Made by a program: the position numbers and the translations under genes. A DNA stretch of 46,341 nucleotides, taken from positions 1-46,341 of the forward strand of contig JAFAXE010000136.1 of the NCBI GenBank assembly GCA_019241305.1, read 5' to 3'. The notes beneath the pieces are model-generated. The model was not told where the DNA came from. It searched no databases and saw nothing but the letters and a program-made list of their open reading frames with translations. The DNA is from Vulcanimicrobiota bacterium (GTDB taxonomy: Bacteria; Vulcanimicrobiota; Vulcanimicrobiia; Vulcanimicrobiales; Vulcanimicrobiaceae). How positions within the stretch are numbered: position 1 is the stretch's first letter; every line of letters starts with the position of its first letter. This document shows, one piece after another, positions 25,093-34,711 of this stretch.

Positions 25093-27551
25093 TGGCGGTT
25101 TACGATCTCGTCCCGACCGCCGAAGCCCAGGGCTCGGTCGTCGATACGCGCTTCGCCTACATCCTGCAAGACGATGAAGTGGCGCAGGGCAGCACGATCG
25201 GCGCACCTCGCTGCTGCATCATCATCAAGCCGACCGGCGCCATCCAAAAGATCTATTGCCCCGACGCCGGCTACGATTTCTTCGGCGCCGTCGCAGTCCA
25301 CTATTGGGACCGGCGCAGCAAGGCGCGCTTGCACGGGCATCACGGCGAATTCCACATTCATCCCGAGCGGCAAGATCATATTTTTCGGCTTGAACGCGGC
25401 GTTCGCGTTCACGAACAAGTGTTTCCCTTCAACGATCGCTGGACGGACGTCGCGTCCATCCCGCCCCCTGCGGTGTATTACCGCGTCCATCTTCGCAATG
25501 AAGGCGACTCGCCGGTCGCTTTCGATGCCTACGGCTTTTGTGAGTTACGGGGTAACACGTCGCCGGACGTCAGCGCGGAATACGACCCCCAACTCGAAGG
25601 AATCGTGGCCTGGAACCGCTCTGCGCCAACATTTGCGCGGCTGTTCTGCCGAGTCGGCGGCAACGATGGCTGGACGGTAACGTCGGACCGTGGGATAGTC
25701 CCTCTGCAGCGTTCTCCAGGGACGCTTTCCAACGACGTTGCGCTCGAAGGTCCCGATCCGATCGCCGTCCTGCGCTGTGCCGTCGATCTCGCGCCCGGCG
25801 AGGATCGGTGGCTCGACTTTCTGTGCGTCTTGTCCGCGAAGTCAAAAGAAGAGCTCGCGTCGTTTCGAAAGCTTTGCCCCGAGGGCGCTGAGGCGGTGCT
25901 TCGGACGAATGCGTATTACTGGGAGTTCCTCCGACGGTCGGTGATGCGGACCCCGGATCAAGACGTTAACCAAGGCGTGCTTTGGGCCAAGGCCAACATG
26001 CTACGGGTCCAGACCTTCGCGCCGACCGGTTGGTGCTTTACCAACGACCCAACGCGCAGCAACAACAGCGTGGGACGCGACACCGCCTGGATGTCGTTTG
26101 GTGCCGACTATCTCAATCCCGACTTCGCGCGCGAATCGCTGGAAGCGTATTTTCGGCTGCAAGAGCCGAGTGGCAAAATCGTCGAGTACTACGACGTGCG
26201 CAACGAGAAGTGGAGCGACTACGGTCTCAACGTCAACGATAATACGCCGCTCGTCGTCATCGCACTCGCGCATCACGCGATGGTTACCGGAAACCGCGGG
26301 TTCCTGGAACACTGTTACCCCTCCGCCGTCCGAGCCATGGAATACATGCTCTCGCAGCGTAACGACCAAGGACTCGTGTGGTGCACGGCGACCGGCACGT
26401 CGGATTGGGGCATCATCGGTTGGCGTAACGTCATCCAAAACTATCGCATCAGCGGTGCATCCACCGAAGTGAACTCGGAGTGTTATGCCGCGCTCCGCGT
26501 GCTGGGCGCGATGGCTCGCGCCCTCGGCAAAGAGGACGATGCGGCCAAGTACCAACAAGAGGCCGAGGCGCTCGGCAAGGCCGTCAACACCCATCTCGTC
26601 AATCCCGAAACGGACCTCTACTATCTTACGATCGACGTCGACGGGACTCGCCGCACCGACATCACGGCCGATCTCGTCTTTCCCGTGCTGTTCGGGGTCG
26701 CTCCGCCGGAGCGCGCGGCGCGAATTATCAGCGCTCTCAGCGATGAAGCGTTTTGGACTGCGGCGGGCATTCGAACCGTCCCACGCGACGATTTAACGTA
26801 CGGACCGATCAACGGTTACGGTCTGCTCGGTGGTGTCTGGGTCGCGGTAACGTACTGGTATGCCTTCGCGGCGGCAAAGTACGAGCCGTCGCTTATGGCA
26901 AGCGCGCTCGCCACCAGCTTTCGGCACTTCGCTACCGACCCGCGTCGCAACAACACGGTGCCGGGACAATTCTCAGAGTGGCTCCACGGTGAGATTCTCG
27001 TCAACCAAGGCATGATGCTCTCACCATGGGATGCCCCGCGCTATCTGTGGGCGGCAATCGAAGGGGCGGCCGGACTGAGCACGCTCGCCAGAGAGCCGTC
27101 GATCGACCCGGCGCTGGAGGGACAATGGCGCTGGGTAACAGTCGTGAACCTGCCGTTTCGCGGCGGCACGATTGGATGGATCGCGTGCCGGATGCCGGAC
27201 GGCATTCACGTCCACACCACGTCCACCCTCGGCTCGCGCTATCATTTGCGTCGATACACCGAAGACATCACCGAGCGCGTGCGCACGATCGACGCCTTCT
27301 CGGCGCCGGTTGCGTTTGCGAGCGACGACCGTACGATCATCTTTATCGGCAACTCACACACGCGCACGCTCGCAACAGCGGCCTCGCTTTCCGGTTTGCC
27401 GAAGGAACGCTACAGTGTTCGTCTCTTTTCCACCATCTTGAACGACTGGCAGAATCTTGGCACCGTGGAAGCATCGGCAATTGAAGACGGCATCCCGGTC
27501 GTTGCCGACGCGCACGGCTTCGCCATCATTTCGCTCGAGCCCGCGTCTTAG
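25092..27551 (+). CDS. Six-hairpin glycosidase-like enzyme, unassigned GH family
   Basis: The 819-residue cytosolic-looking protein (no signal peptide) has an N-terminal beta-supersandwich domain (about 1-270). An (alpha/alpha)6-barrel follows from about 280 to 690, with SVGRDTAWMSFGADYL, GTSDWGIIG and PGQFSEWLHGE as the most conserved-looking stretches, and then a small C-terminal beta domain. The fold resembles amylo-alpha-1,6-glucosidase, GH63, GH15 or GH94 relatives. Asp in GTSDWG and Glu in SEWLHGE are candidate acid/base residues; that is inference. GTG 25092 shares one base with the SDR stop, and its own TAG overlaps the next GTG start. It probably cleaves or phosphorolyses a glycoside taken into the cell; linkage and sugar are unknown. 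Confidence 0.72.
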   Translation: MAVYDLVPTAEAQGSVVDTRFAYILQDDEVAQGSTIGAPRCCIIIKPTGAIQKIYCPDAGYDFFGAVAVHYWDRRSKARLHGHHGEFHIHPERQDHIFRLERGVRVHEQVFPFNDRWTDVASIPPPAVYYRVHLRNEGDSPVAFDAYGFCELRGNTSPDVSAEYDPQLEGIVAWNRSAPTFARLFCRVGGNDGWTVTSDRGIVPLQRSPGTLSNDVALEGPDPIAVLRCAVDLAPGEDRWLDFLCVLSAKSKEELASFRKLCPEGAEAVLRTNAYYWEFLRRSVMRTPDQDVNQGVLWAKANMLRVQTFAPTGWCFTNDPTRSNNSVGRDTAWMSFGADYLNPDFARESLEAYFRLQEPSGKIVEYYDVRNEKWSDYGLNVNDNTPLVVIALAHHAMVTGNRGFLEHCYPSAVRAMEYMLSQRNDQGLVWCTATGTSDWGIIGWRNVIQNYRISGASTEVNSECYAALRVLGAMARALGKEDDAAKYQQEAEALGKAVNTHLVNPETDLYYLTIDVDGTRRTDITADLVFPVLFGVAPPERAARIISALSDEAFWTAAGIRTVPRDDLTYGPINGYGLLGGVWVAVTYWYAFAAAKYEPSLMASALATSFRHFATDPRRNNTVPGQFSEWLHGEILVNQGMMLSPWDAPRYLWAAIEGAAGLSTLAREPSIDPALEGQWRWVTVVNLPFRGGTIGWIACRMPDGIHVHTTSTLGSRYHLRRYTEDITERVRTIDAFSAPVAFASDDRTIIFIGNSHTRTLATAASLSGLPKERYSVRLFSTILNDWQNLGTVEASAIEDGIPVVADAHGFAIISLEPAS

Positions 27552-28654
27552 TGCCGGAGCTCTTCGGTCGCGCGCTCTCCCGCAGAGAACTGGAAGCCCG
27601 CGTCGGTTCCCTCGACCAACTTGCGGGCATTACGGAGCTGACGCACGATACCGGACGCGGCAAAGGCGTGCGCATCCTACGCCTGTGCACGGGACCACTG
27701 ACCGTGGAGATCGTCGCCGATCGCGCGCTCGATATCGTCCATGCAACGTATCTCGGCGTGCCGTTCGTCTGGCGTAGCGCCAATGACCTTGCCGCTCCGG
27801 CATACTACGATGCGCGCGGAGATGAATGGCTGCGTTCCTTCTTTGGCGGCTGGTTGACGACGTGCGGTCTCTCCAACTTCGGCCCGGCGGGAAGCGATGC
27901 GTCGGGCGATTTTGGACTACACGGCCGCATCGACAACACGCCGGCGGAACAAATCAGCGCCGTAACGCGCTGGGATTGCGACCGCTGCGTTCTGGAAGTC
28001 GAAGGCACGGTACGCGAAACAAAAGCGCTTTCGACTCGCCTCGTCTTGCGGCGACGCTGGTGGAGCGAACTCGGGAGCGCGACGCTCCATCTGGAAGACC
28101 GCGTGAGAAACGAAGGCGGCGAGCCGGCGCCGCACATGATCCTCTACCACTGCAATGCCGGCTTTCCGTTGGTCGACGCCGCGACGCGCGTCTACGTCTC
28201 GCACAACGCGATTGCCCCGCGCGATGCGGCCGCGGCCTCAGGGCTCGCACGGTGGAACTACGGTGGCGAGCCGCAGGCAGGGTTTCGGGAGCAGGTGTTC
28301 ATTCTCGAGCCGCGCGCTTGCCGCGACGGCAAGGCGCGTGGGGTGATCGTGAACGCGGGACTGCTGGACGGTGGAGGGCTCGGCTTCGAAGTTACCTTCG
28401 ACCCTACGGCCTTGCCGGCGATCTTCACCTGGCGCAAGTTGGGATTCGGCGACTACGTCATGTCGCTCGAGCCGGCGAACACGGCGGCAATCCAGGGCCG
28501 CGCGTATGCCGGCGCGCATGCCATGCTGCCGTTCCTCGAACCGGGCGAGGAACGGATTTACGCTCTCGAGTTCGCGGCGCTCACACGCGATGCGCTGCGC
28601 GAAAGCATCGCCACGATCGAAAGCGCGAACGCAACCGCCGCGGCCCCACGGTAA
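27551..28654 (+). CDS. DUF4432 aldose-1-epimerase-like protein
   Basis: The 367-residue protein has the galactose-mutarotase-like beta-sandwich of the DUF4432 family. The recognisable parts are VEIVADRALDIVHATYLGVP, the FFGGWLTTCGLSNFGP motif, DFGLHGRIDNTPAE with a candidate catalytic His, and a C-terminal EPANTAAIQGRA. Members sit in sugar catabolic operons and are thought to epimerise or bind an aldose derivative. GTG 27551 overlaps the TAG of the glycosidase gene (TAGTG), so the three genes should be translated together. Its last 97 bases overlap the 3' end of the MFS gene on the opposite strand. Family membership is fairly sure; the substrate is unknown. Confidence 0.85.
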   Translation: MPELFGRALSRRELEARVGSLDQLAGITELTHDTGRGKGVRILRLCTGPLTVEIVADRALDIVHATYLGVPFVWRSANDLAAPAYYDARGDEWLRSFFGGWLTTCGLSNFGPAGSDASGDFGLHGRIDNTPAEQISAVTRWDCDRCVLEVEGTVRETKALSTRLVLRRRWWSELGSATLHLEDRVRNEGGEPAPHMILYHCNAGFPLVDAATRVYVSHNAIAPRDAAAASGLARWNYGGEPQAGFREQVFILEPRACRDGKARGVIVNAGLLDGGGLGFEVTFDPTALPAIFTWRKLGFGDYVMSLEPANTAAIQGRAYAGAHAMLPFLEPGEERIYALEFAALTRDALRESIATIESANATAAAPR

Positions 28655-29742
28655 ATCGCGACGAGCGGCAGTCCGGCATCGTCGCGGAGAATCCCGACGA
28701 CGAAGGTTCCCACGCCTTCGCCGGACATGAGCGCAGCAACCATGACGCCGGCCACTCGATCGGCATCGGCCGGCAGCGCGTCGAGCGAAAGCGATATGGC
28801 GTAGGGGAACACGATGCTGCACGCGAGGCCGCCCAGGATGAAACCCATCACGAGTTCTGCCGGAATTTGCCACAACGGCAACGCAACGAATGCAAGAGCG
28901 ATCAGCAGCGGGAATGTCACGTACGCGAACGAGGGTGTCAGTCTGCGATAGAGTGGCGCGATGGCGAGCCGGCCGGCAGTAAGCGCTAGCCAAAAGCCGG
29001 TCAGGGCCGCTTCGCCTGCACCAAGCGAGAAGCGACGATCGAGATGCACGAACGTCGTGGCCCAGCTGGAAAACGTCCCTTCGCAAAACCCGTAGAGCAG
29101 CGCGGCCGTCGCAAACAAGACGAGTACGAACGACACGCGGCGTGCCGGCGCCGCCATCCGTGTGCGCGCTGGAACGGTGCAACGGGACGAGAGAACCAGC
29201 ACTGCGATGAACGCTACGAGCAACAGCGCGGGCCAAAGTTCCCACAGTCCAACGCTGACGAAGCCGGCAATCAGGATTGGCGTAAGGCTCGTACCCAGAC
29301 CCGTGCACACGTTCGCCAGCGTAACGGCAACCGTTTCGTTGGGCGGTAACAGGGAAGCGAGCTCGTTCACCGCTGAAAAGTTGAGGCCGAATCCCATCCC
29401 AAGCGCCGCAGTATCGATCAACAGGAGGTCGTAGGCGAACGGTCCCGCGAGCCGCGAGACCATGAGCGCCAACAGCGCAATGGCATTGGCCACGATGCCG
29501 AGGCGCAGCGCACCCAGCACGCTGCGGCGTCGTGCGATAGCTGCCGTGATGCTCGCGCCCAAAATTGCGCCGAGGGTAAGCGGTACGAACAGTGCGCCGA
29601 AGGCGCGCGCGCCGGCATGATACGGTGCCGCCGTGAAAACCGTCGCCAGCGCTGGAACGAGCGTAAATGCGAAGCCCTGCAGCATACCGGCGCCGTACAC
29701 CACGACGGCCATGCGCCGAAGATTTGGCGCGCTCGGTTTCAA
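28558..29742 (-). CDS. MFS transporter, 12-helix, possible sugar carrier
   Basis: The 394-residue protein has about 12 membrane helices with short loops, for example GAGMLQGFAFTLVPALATVF at the start and MGFGLNFSAVNELASLLPP in the fourth or fifth helix. It looks like FucP-like or other solute MFS carriers rather than a drug exporter. The start could be TTG 29742 or ATG 29712; neither has a good ribosome binding site. It faces the SDR-glycosidase-DUF4432 operon tail to tail and overlaps the DUF4432 gene by 97 bases, so its last 32 codons are antisense to coding sequence. The setting suggests it carries the sugar used by that operon, but opposite orientation means it is not co-transcribed. Confidence 0.85.
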   Translation of the reverse strand: MKPSAPNLRRMAVVVYGAGMLQGFAFTLVPALATVFTAAPYHAGARAFGALFVPLTLGAILGASITAAIARRRSVLGALRLGIVANAIALLALMVSRLAGPFAYDLLLIDTAALGMGFGLNFSAVNELASLLPPNETVAVTLANVCTGLGTSLTPILIAGFVSVGLWELWPALLLVAFIAVLVLSSRCTVPARTRMAAPARRVSFVLVLFATAALLYGFCEGTFSSWATTFVHLDRRFSLGAGEAALTGFWLALTAGRLAIAPLYRRLTPSFAYVTFPLLIALAFVALPLWQIPAELVMGFILGGLACSIVFPYAISLSLDALPADADRVAGVMVAALMSGEGVGTFVVGILRDDAGLPLVAIYRGAAAVAFALSIVAMLSRSASRVSAANSRA

Positions 29743-29793
29743 CTGCGTTCTTTCAGCATCCCGATCGCGCGGGTGGGGCGATCTGCGTTTTCA

Positions 29794-29806
29794 TGTCAGC
29801 ATGACA
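29794..29806. promoter_or_regulatory. Short inverted repeat upstream of the MFS gene
   Basis: TGTCA-GCA-TGACA is a 13-base perfect-arm palindrome about 50 bases upstream of the MFS gene start and inside the 76-base gap between MFS and lhr. It has the size of a GntR- or TetR-like half-site pair. No promoter boxes are clear around it. Confidence 0.3.
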
Positions 29807-29818
29807 CGGGCGCAGAAG

Positions 29819-32800
29819 CTACGCTGAGCGGATGTGCGCGTCGCCGCCGGAGATTGGTTCCGGTGCGCTCGGCGTCATCCACCCCCCAAGATTGAGCGGA
29901 TCGATCGCTGGTAGCGGGATGATATCATCGGCGATTGGAGCGCGGCGAACCGCGCGCAACGCGTCGAGCGCTTCCGGAAGCGCGAACTGTTCACCGATAA
30001 ACGCTTCCACGAAGCGGCCGCCGCGAATCTGGCCTTGCGCCTCCATGCGGCGTAGGGCGTACAGCAGCTCACGCCACGGCGGTGCAAGCCTTTCGCGGAC
30101 GACGAGATCGCGAAACACCACCCCGTATCGTGCCAAGAGCCGGCGTGCAAATGCTTCCACGTCGCGACTTTCATGTTCCGGAATGATTTCCGTCCAGCGT
30201 CCGCTCGAGTAGCGCGGGCGGGAGGCGCGCGCTTTTTCGCCGAGCCGGCGTTTTGCATCGGCAAGTGAGCGCAGTGCATCGAAACCATCCGCCGTCACCA
30301 GTCCGGCCGCGATGAGCTCCCAGAGCCCCTCCTCCACTTCGGCGGGAAGACGCCGCGTGTCGCGCACCATATCTCCGAAGAACGGGGCGCCGCGCCGCCG
30401 CATCGCAGCGAGCACGTCCTTGGCAGCGTGCGAAAGCGCCGACTCGTCGGCATCGCCGCGTGCGACGAGCGTTTCGGCGCCATCGCGCGCAAAGATCGAA
30501 ATAGGCACCAGTTTCGTCGGCCGCACACGCCGCCGACGCTCTTCCTCGGTGTGCGGCGCTAAGGCGGGATGCAGCGAAAGCCGTCCCCACATCACCTCGC
30601 CCGACTGGCACAACTTATCGAGGTATTCAGTTTTGTAGCCTGAAACGCGCCGCGGAAGAATTTGCGACTCCCAGGCGATCGCCGGCGCCTCTACCCCTTC
30701 GAGTTGACGCACAATTTGGAGCGTCCCGTCGATGCCGTGCAGCCGCGACTGCGGGGCCACGTGCTGCCAGCGTTGCAAGAACCGTACGAAGTCGGCGGTA
30801 GAAACCGGCTCGATCTCGCGCCGCAGCGTCCCGAGCGTGCGCCGGTGAATCCTCGCGAGCACGCGGCGGTTGCACCATTCCTCCGCGGCGCCCGGACGAA
30901 AACGGCCGCGTAACGCTTGTCCTTCGGTTTCGAGCTGGATAAGCGCCGCCTCGATCACGTCGCGCGGCAACGCAAAGCGCTCCGCGAGCTCGGCCGCGGT
31001 GACCGGACCGCCGGATTCCAACCACCCACGAACGACTTCCGCAGTGGCGGCTTCACGCGTTTCGGGCAGCGACACCGCCCCACCAACCGCAGCGATCTCC
31101 GGTTCAGCTCGCCTTCCCGGGTGCACGAGGGCGAACAGCGCAAGGCGTTCCGCGCACACCCAAAATGGCGTGCCGTTGGCAACGAGCGTCGTGGCGCGCC
31201 GCTCTTCTACCAGTGCTTCGAACCACGTGCGCCATTCCTCGATCGGCGGTAAAGCGATAAGGGTCAGCAGCGCATCGTGCAACTCATCCGCGTCGCGAAC
31301 GAGAGGCCACGACTCCGCTGCGACTTGTTCGATCGCCGCCGGGTCCAAGATTCCTACGCCGGTCGCTCGATCGTCGCTTCCGGTGAGGGCGCGCAACTGA
31401 ACTGCTCGGGTACGGCGCTCTTCCAGCGGCGCATCGTCCAGATAGGCGTAAGGATTGGCGTTCAGAATCTCGTGCGAAAAGGCCGAGGGCGATGCCGTCT
31501 CAACCGCGAGCGTGCGCAATTCGCCGCGTTCGCGCGCGCCCAAGATTTCCTTGAGCGCGTCCACGTCCATCGCTTCGCGCAAACAATTGTCGATCGTCTC
31601 GCGTACGAGAACGTGATCGGGAATTCGGGGCGGTCCTGTCAGGTTTTCGGGGCAGGCCGCAAGATCGGGGAAGACCGACGCCATGAGGTCCTCGGCCCGC
31701 ATTCGCACGAGTTGTGGCGGAACTTTCCGTCCACCGTTCCAGCGTAGAATCGCGAGCGAACGCGTCGCATTCCAACGCCAGCGCGCCGCAAATACCGGCG
31801 CGGTGAGTACGGCCTGGGTGAGCACGTGCTCAACGCTCGCCGTGTGCAAAAACTCGAAGACCGCGTCGAGTGGAAAGGCGTGCTGCTCGGAAAGCGAGAT
31901 GACGATGCCGTTGTCGGTCGCCGCCGCCTGTAATTCGAGGTTGAACGAACGGCAGAACCGCTTGCGTAATGCCAGCCCCCACGCGCGGTTGACGCGGGCT
32001 CCAAACGGCGCGTGCAAGATCAGTTGCATCCCGCCACCCTCATCGAAGAAGCGCTCCGCCACGACGGTGGTACACGAGGGAACGACGCCCAGTACCGCCT
32101 TTCCGTTGCGCACGTAGGCCACGGCTTGCTGTGCGCCGGCCCGATTCAAGCCGCATTCGCGTTCCAACCAGGCGAAGGCCGCCTCGTCTTCGTCCGCCGC
32201 ATCGATGTCCTCGCGCAAGCGCGACACGTCCCGCGACAACTCGAGCGTGCGGCCAAGACCTTCACCGTTCCAGAACGGAATGGAGGGCGGCGCACCGTGG
32301 GCGTCTTCGACGCGCACTTTTCCCGAGGCCGCCTCAACGCGGCGTATCCGCCACGACGTCGTTCCGAGGAGGAAGATGTCACCGGCCATCGATTCGATTG
32401 CAAAATCTTCGTCCAGCGTGCCGACCTGCGTGCCTTCCGGTTCCGCCACGACGGCGAAGTCGGCGCGATCGGGAATTGCGCCGCCGGAAGTAATTGCCGC
32501 GAGGCGCGCCCCCCGGCGCGCGCGCACTCGGCCGTTGACCCGGTCGCGGTGCAGAAACGTGCCGCTCCGGCCTCGTGACGTCGAGATGCCGTCCGCGAGC
32601 ATGGAGATGACCTCGTCGAAGTCTTTGCGCGACAGTTCGCGATACGGATGCGCGGTCCGCACGAAGGCATACAGATCGTCTTCGCGCCACTCGCCGGTCG
32701 CACAGACGGCGACCAATTGTTGCGCCAGAATGTCGAGGGGCGCCGTCGGGATGCACAAACGATCCATCGCTCCGTTGCGAATGGCGCGCACGAGCGCGGC

Positions 32801-33961
32801 ACATTCGATCAGTTCGTCGCGCGTCGTGGCAAACAGCACGCCCTTTGGAAGCGCGCCGATCCAGTGCCCGGACCGGCCGATGCGCTGCAGCCCGACGGCG
32901 ATGGAACGCGGTGAGCCGATTTGCACGACGAGATCGACGGAGCCGATGTCGATGCCGAGCTCGAGCGAGGCGGTTGCGACGACCGCACGCAGCACGCCTT
33001 CCTTTAAGCGTGACTCTGCCAGAAAACGCAGATCCTTGGAGAGACTGCCGTGGTGCGGCAGCACCACTCCTTCGCCCAAGCGTTGCGACAGATTGAAAGC
33101 GACGCGTTCCGAAAGCCTTCGTGTACCGACGAAGACGAGGGTCGTGCGGTATTGCGTAATGAGTGCTGCGACACGGTCGTACACCTCGGCCCACATCTCG
33201 TTGGTGGCGACGTGGCTCAGCTCGTCATTCGGGACGACGACCGACAGCTCCATAGCGCGGCGGTGGCCAACGTTCACGATCGACGGCACGCGTCCAGGCG
33301 ACAAATATTCTGCTACGGCGTCGATCGGCTTCACCGTCGCCGAGAGTCCCACACGTTGCGGCTTTGGATTTCCGTTGGAGGTCACGAGATGATCGAGGCG
33401 CGCCAGCGTCAGTGCAAGATGCGAGCCGCGTTTGTTGCCGGCCATCGCGTGAATTTCGTCCACGATGATCGTATGCACGCGTTCGAGCGTCTTTCGGGAG
33501 CGCTCTGCCGTCAAGAAGATGAACAGCGATTCCGGCGTGGTCACCAGAATGTGTGCCGGAGTGCGAACCATTCTTGCGCGTTCCGATGCCGTCGTATCAC
33601 CGGTGCGCACCGCCGTGCGTATCTCGGGAAGCGGTGCGCCGCGTTCTGCGGCGAGCGCCGCGATGCCGGCAAGGGGCACCTCGAGGTTGCGGCGGACGTC
33701 GTTGGTCAACGCCTTGAGCGGCGAGACGTAGACGACGAGCGTCTCGTCGGCGAGACGGCTCTCTTCGGCCCGACGTACCAAATCGTCGATTGCGGTAAGG
33801 AAGGCCGCCAGCGTCTTACCGGAACCGGTAGGCGCAGAAATCAAGACGTCGTGGCCAGCCCGGATCTCGGGCCAACCGCAAACCTGCGGCTCCGTCGGGG
33901 CGCCGAAGCGCCCTTCGAACCAGGCGGCAGTAAGCGGATGGAATCCGAAGGTGGAGTCCAT
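29819..33961 (-). CDS. lhr: Lhr-family ATP-dependent helicase
   Basis: The roughly 1380-residue protein has the Lhr order: two RecA-like helicase domains with Walker A SAPTGSGKT (about 43-51), DEIH box IIVDEIHAMAG (about 160), SLELGIDIGSVDLVVQIGSP and QRIGRSGHWIGA (motif VI). A winged-helix and Lhr-specific domain follow to about 860, and then a C-terminal extension of about 500 residues. Lhr is a 3'-to-5' helicase that prefers RNA:DNA hybrids and is linked to DNA repair. The length is close to that of full-length bacterial Lhr. I placed the start at ATG 33961, which gives the usual N-terminus (FHPLTAAWFEGRFG); 37 upstream codons are open but unconvincing. It stands alone. Bases 33962-34236 upstream hold no gene and no clear promoter. 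Confidence 0.93.
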   Translation of the reverse strand: MDSTFGFHPLTAAWFEGRFGAPTEPQVCGWPEIRAGHDVLISAPTGSGKTLAAFLTAIDDLVRRAEESRLADETLVVYVSPLKALTNDVRRNLEVPLAGIAALAAERGAPLPEIRTAVRTGDTTASERARMVRTPAHILVTTPESLFIFLTAERSRKTLERVHTIIVDEIHAMAGNKRGSHLALTLARLDHLVTSNGNPKPQRVGLSATVKPIDAVAEYLSPGRVPSIVNVGHRRAMELSVVVPNDELSHVATNEMWAEVYDRVAALITQYRTTLVFVGTRRLSERVAFNLSQRLGEGVVLPHHGSLSKDLRFLAESRLKEGVLRAVVATASLELGIDIGSVDLVVQIGSPRSIAVGLQRIGRSGHWIGALPKGVLFATTRDELIECAALVRAIRNGAMDRLCIPTAPLDILAQQLVAVCATGEWREDDLYAFVRTAHPYRELSRKDFDEVISMLADGISTSRGRSGTFLHRDRVNGRVRARRGARLAAITSGGAIPDRADFAVVAEPEGTQVGTLDEDFAIESMAGDIFLLGTTSWRIRRVEAASGKVRVEDAHGAPPSIPFWNGEGLGRTLELSRDVSRLREDIDAADEDEAAFAWLERECGLNRAGAQQAVAYVRNGKAVLGVVPSCTTVVAERFFDEGGGMQLILHAPFGARVNRAWGLALRKRFCRSFNLELQAAATDNGIVISLSEQHAFPLDAVFEFLHTASVEHVLTQAVLTAPVFAARWRWNATRSLAILRWNGGRKVPPQLVRMRAEDLMASVFPDLAACPENLTGPPRIPDHVLVRETIDNCLREAMDVDALKEILGARERGELRTLAVETASPSAFSHEILNANPYAYLDDAPLEERRTRAVQLRALTGSDDRATGVGILDPAAIEQVAAESWPLVRDADELHDALLTLIALPPIEEWRTWFEALVEERRATTLVANGTPFWVCAERLALFALVHPGRRAEPEIAAVGGAVSLPETREAATAEVVRGWLESGGPVTAAELAERFALPRDVIEAALIQLETEGQALRGRFRPGAAEEWCNRRVLARIHRRTLGTLRREIEPVSTADFVRFLQRWQHVAPQSRLHGIDGTLQIVRQLEGVEAPAIAWESQILPRRVSGYKTEYLDKLCQSGEVMWGRLSLHPALAPHTEEERRRRVRPTKLVPISIFARDGAETLVARGDADESALSHAAKDVLAAMRRRGAPFFGDMVRDTRRLPAEVEEGLWELIAAGLVTADGFDALRSLADAKRRLGEKARASRPRYSSGRWTEIIPEHESRDVEAFARRLLARYGVVFRDLVVRERLAPPWRELLYALRRMEAQGQIRGGRFVEAFIGEQFALPEALDALRAVRRAPIADDIIPLPAIDPLNLGGWMTPSAPEPISGGDAHIRSA

Positions 33962-34236
33962 GGCCGAACGTTTGTTCGATTCGAAGACGATGCGATCCTC
34001 GGCGACCGGCACGTTTCCCAGGACCGTTGAACGAGGGTTTCGGGTGCGGCGTCCAGCCCATGCAGGCGTCAATTGACAGGCTACGCGTAACCCCGATCCC
34101 CCGCCGCTTCATCGGAATGCTAAGACGAGATAGAGAGCGGCAGCGGAGCGTGTGCCCAGCGGTCATGAAGAAGCTCTGAAGGTAGCGCCTTGATGCGCTC
34201 AGAGACCTCTCATATCGGGGTCAGATACTCGGGCGT

Positions 34237-34701
34237 ATGAAACACGCAGCACTTCTATTCGCAATCCTCACCTCGGCTGCGCTTGCGGCATGCAGCGGCG
34301 GCAGCGGCAGCAGCGGCACCGGCCGCTACACCCCACCGACCGTCGTCCCAAGCGTTCCTCCCACGACCCCGCCCACGACGCCTCCGACCGGCGGCGTCCT
34401 CGCGACGCACAACATCAATGGTGGCACGGCGTTCGTCGACGCGAACAACCACGCGGTCTACGTGTTCGACGGAGACACGAAAGCTAACGTCTCAACGTGC
34501 AACGGCGGATGCGCCGCAATTTGGCCGCCCGTCGCGCCTCCAACCAGCAACTTGCCGGCACCGTTCGCACAGTTCACCCGCGGCGACGGCAGCGTACAGC
34601 TCTCGTATAAGGGCAAACCACTGTACACGTTTGTCAACGACACGCAGCCGTTCGTCGCGACGGGCGACGGCGTCAACGGGTTCCACGTAGCGCGACCGTA
34701 A
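34237..34701 (+). CDS. Secreted-repeat lipoprotein (PF03640/COG4315 type)
   Basis: The 154-residue product has a lipoprotein signal peptide ending LAAC, with Cys19 as the lipidated residue. A low-complexity Ser/Gly/Pro/Thr linker follows (VPPTTPPTTPPTGG), and then two secreted repeats: AVYVFDGDTKANVSTCNGGC with AAIWPP, and a second one in VQLSYKGKPLYTFVND. Proteins of this family carry paired cysteines and tyrosines and occur on the surface of many soil bacteria; their function is unknown. ATG 34237 has no strong ribosome binding site. It ends eleven bases before a 16-bp hairpin that lies between it and the convergent propeller gene. Confidence 0.88.
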   Translation: MKHAALLFAILTSAALAACSGGSGSSGTGRYTPPTVVPSVPPTTPPTTPPTGGVLATHNINGGTAFVDANNHAVYVFDGDTKANVSTCNGGCAAIWPPVAPPTSNLPAPFAQFTRGDGSVQLSYKGKPLYTFVNDTQPFVATGDGVNGFHVARP

Positions 34702-34711
34702 TTCTATAAAG

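Noticed and set aside
27826-28989. Plus-strand 387-codon frame running past the DUF4432 stop
   Set aside because: Shadow with Arg-rich sequence; the DUF4432 frame is the real one.
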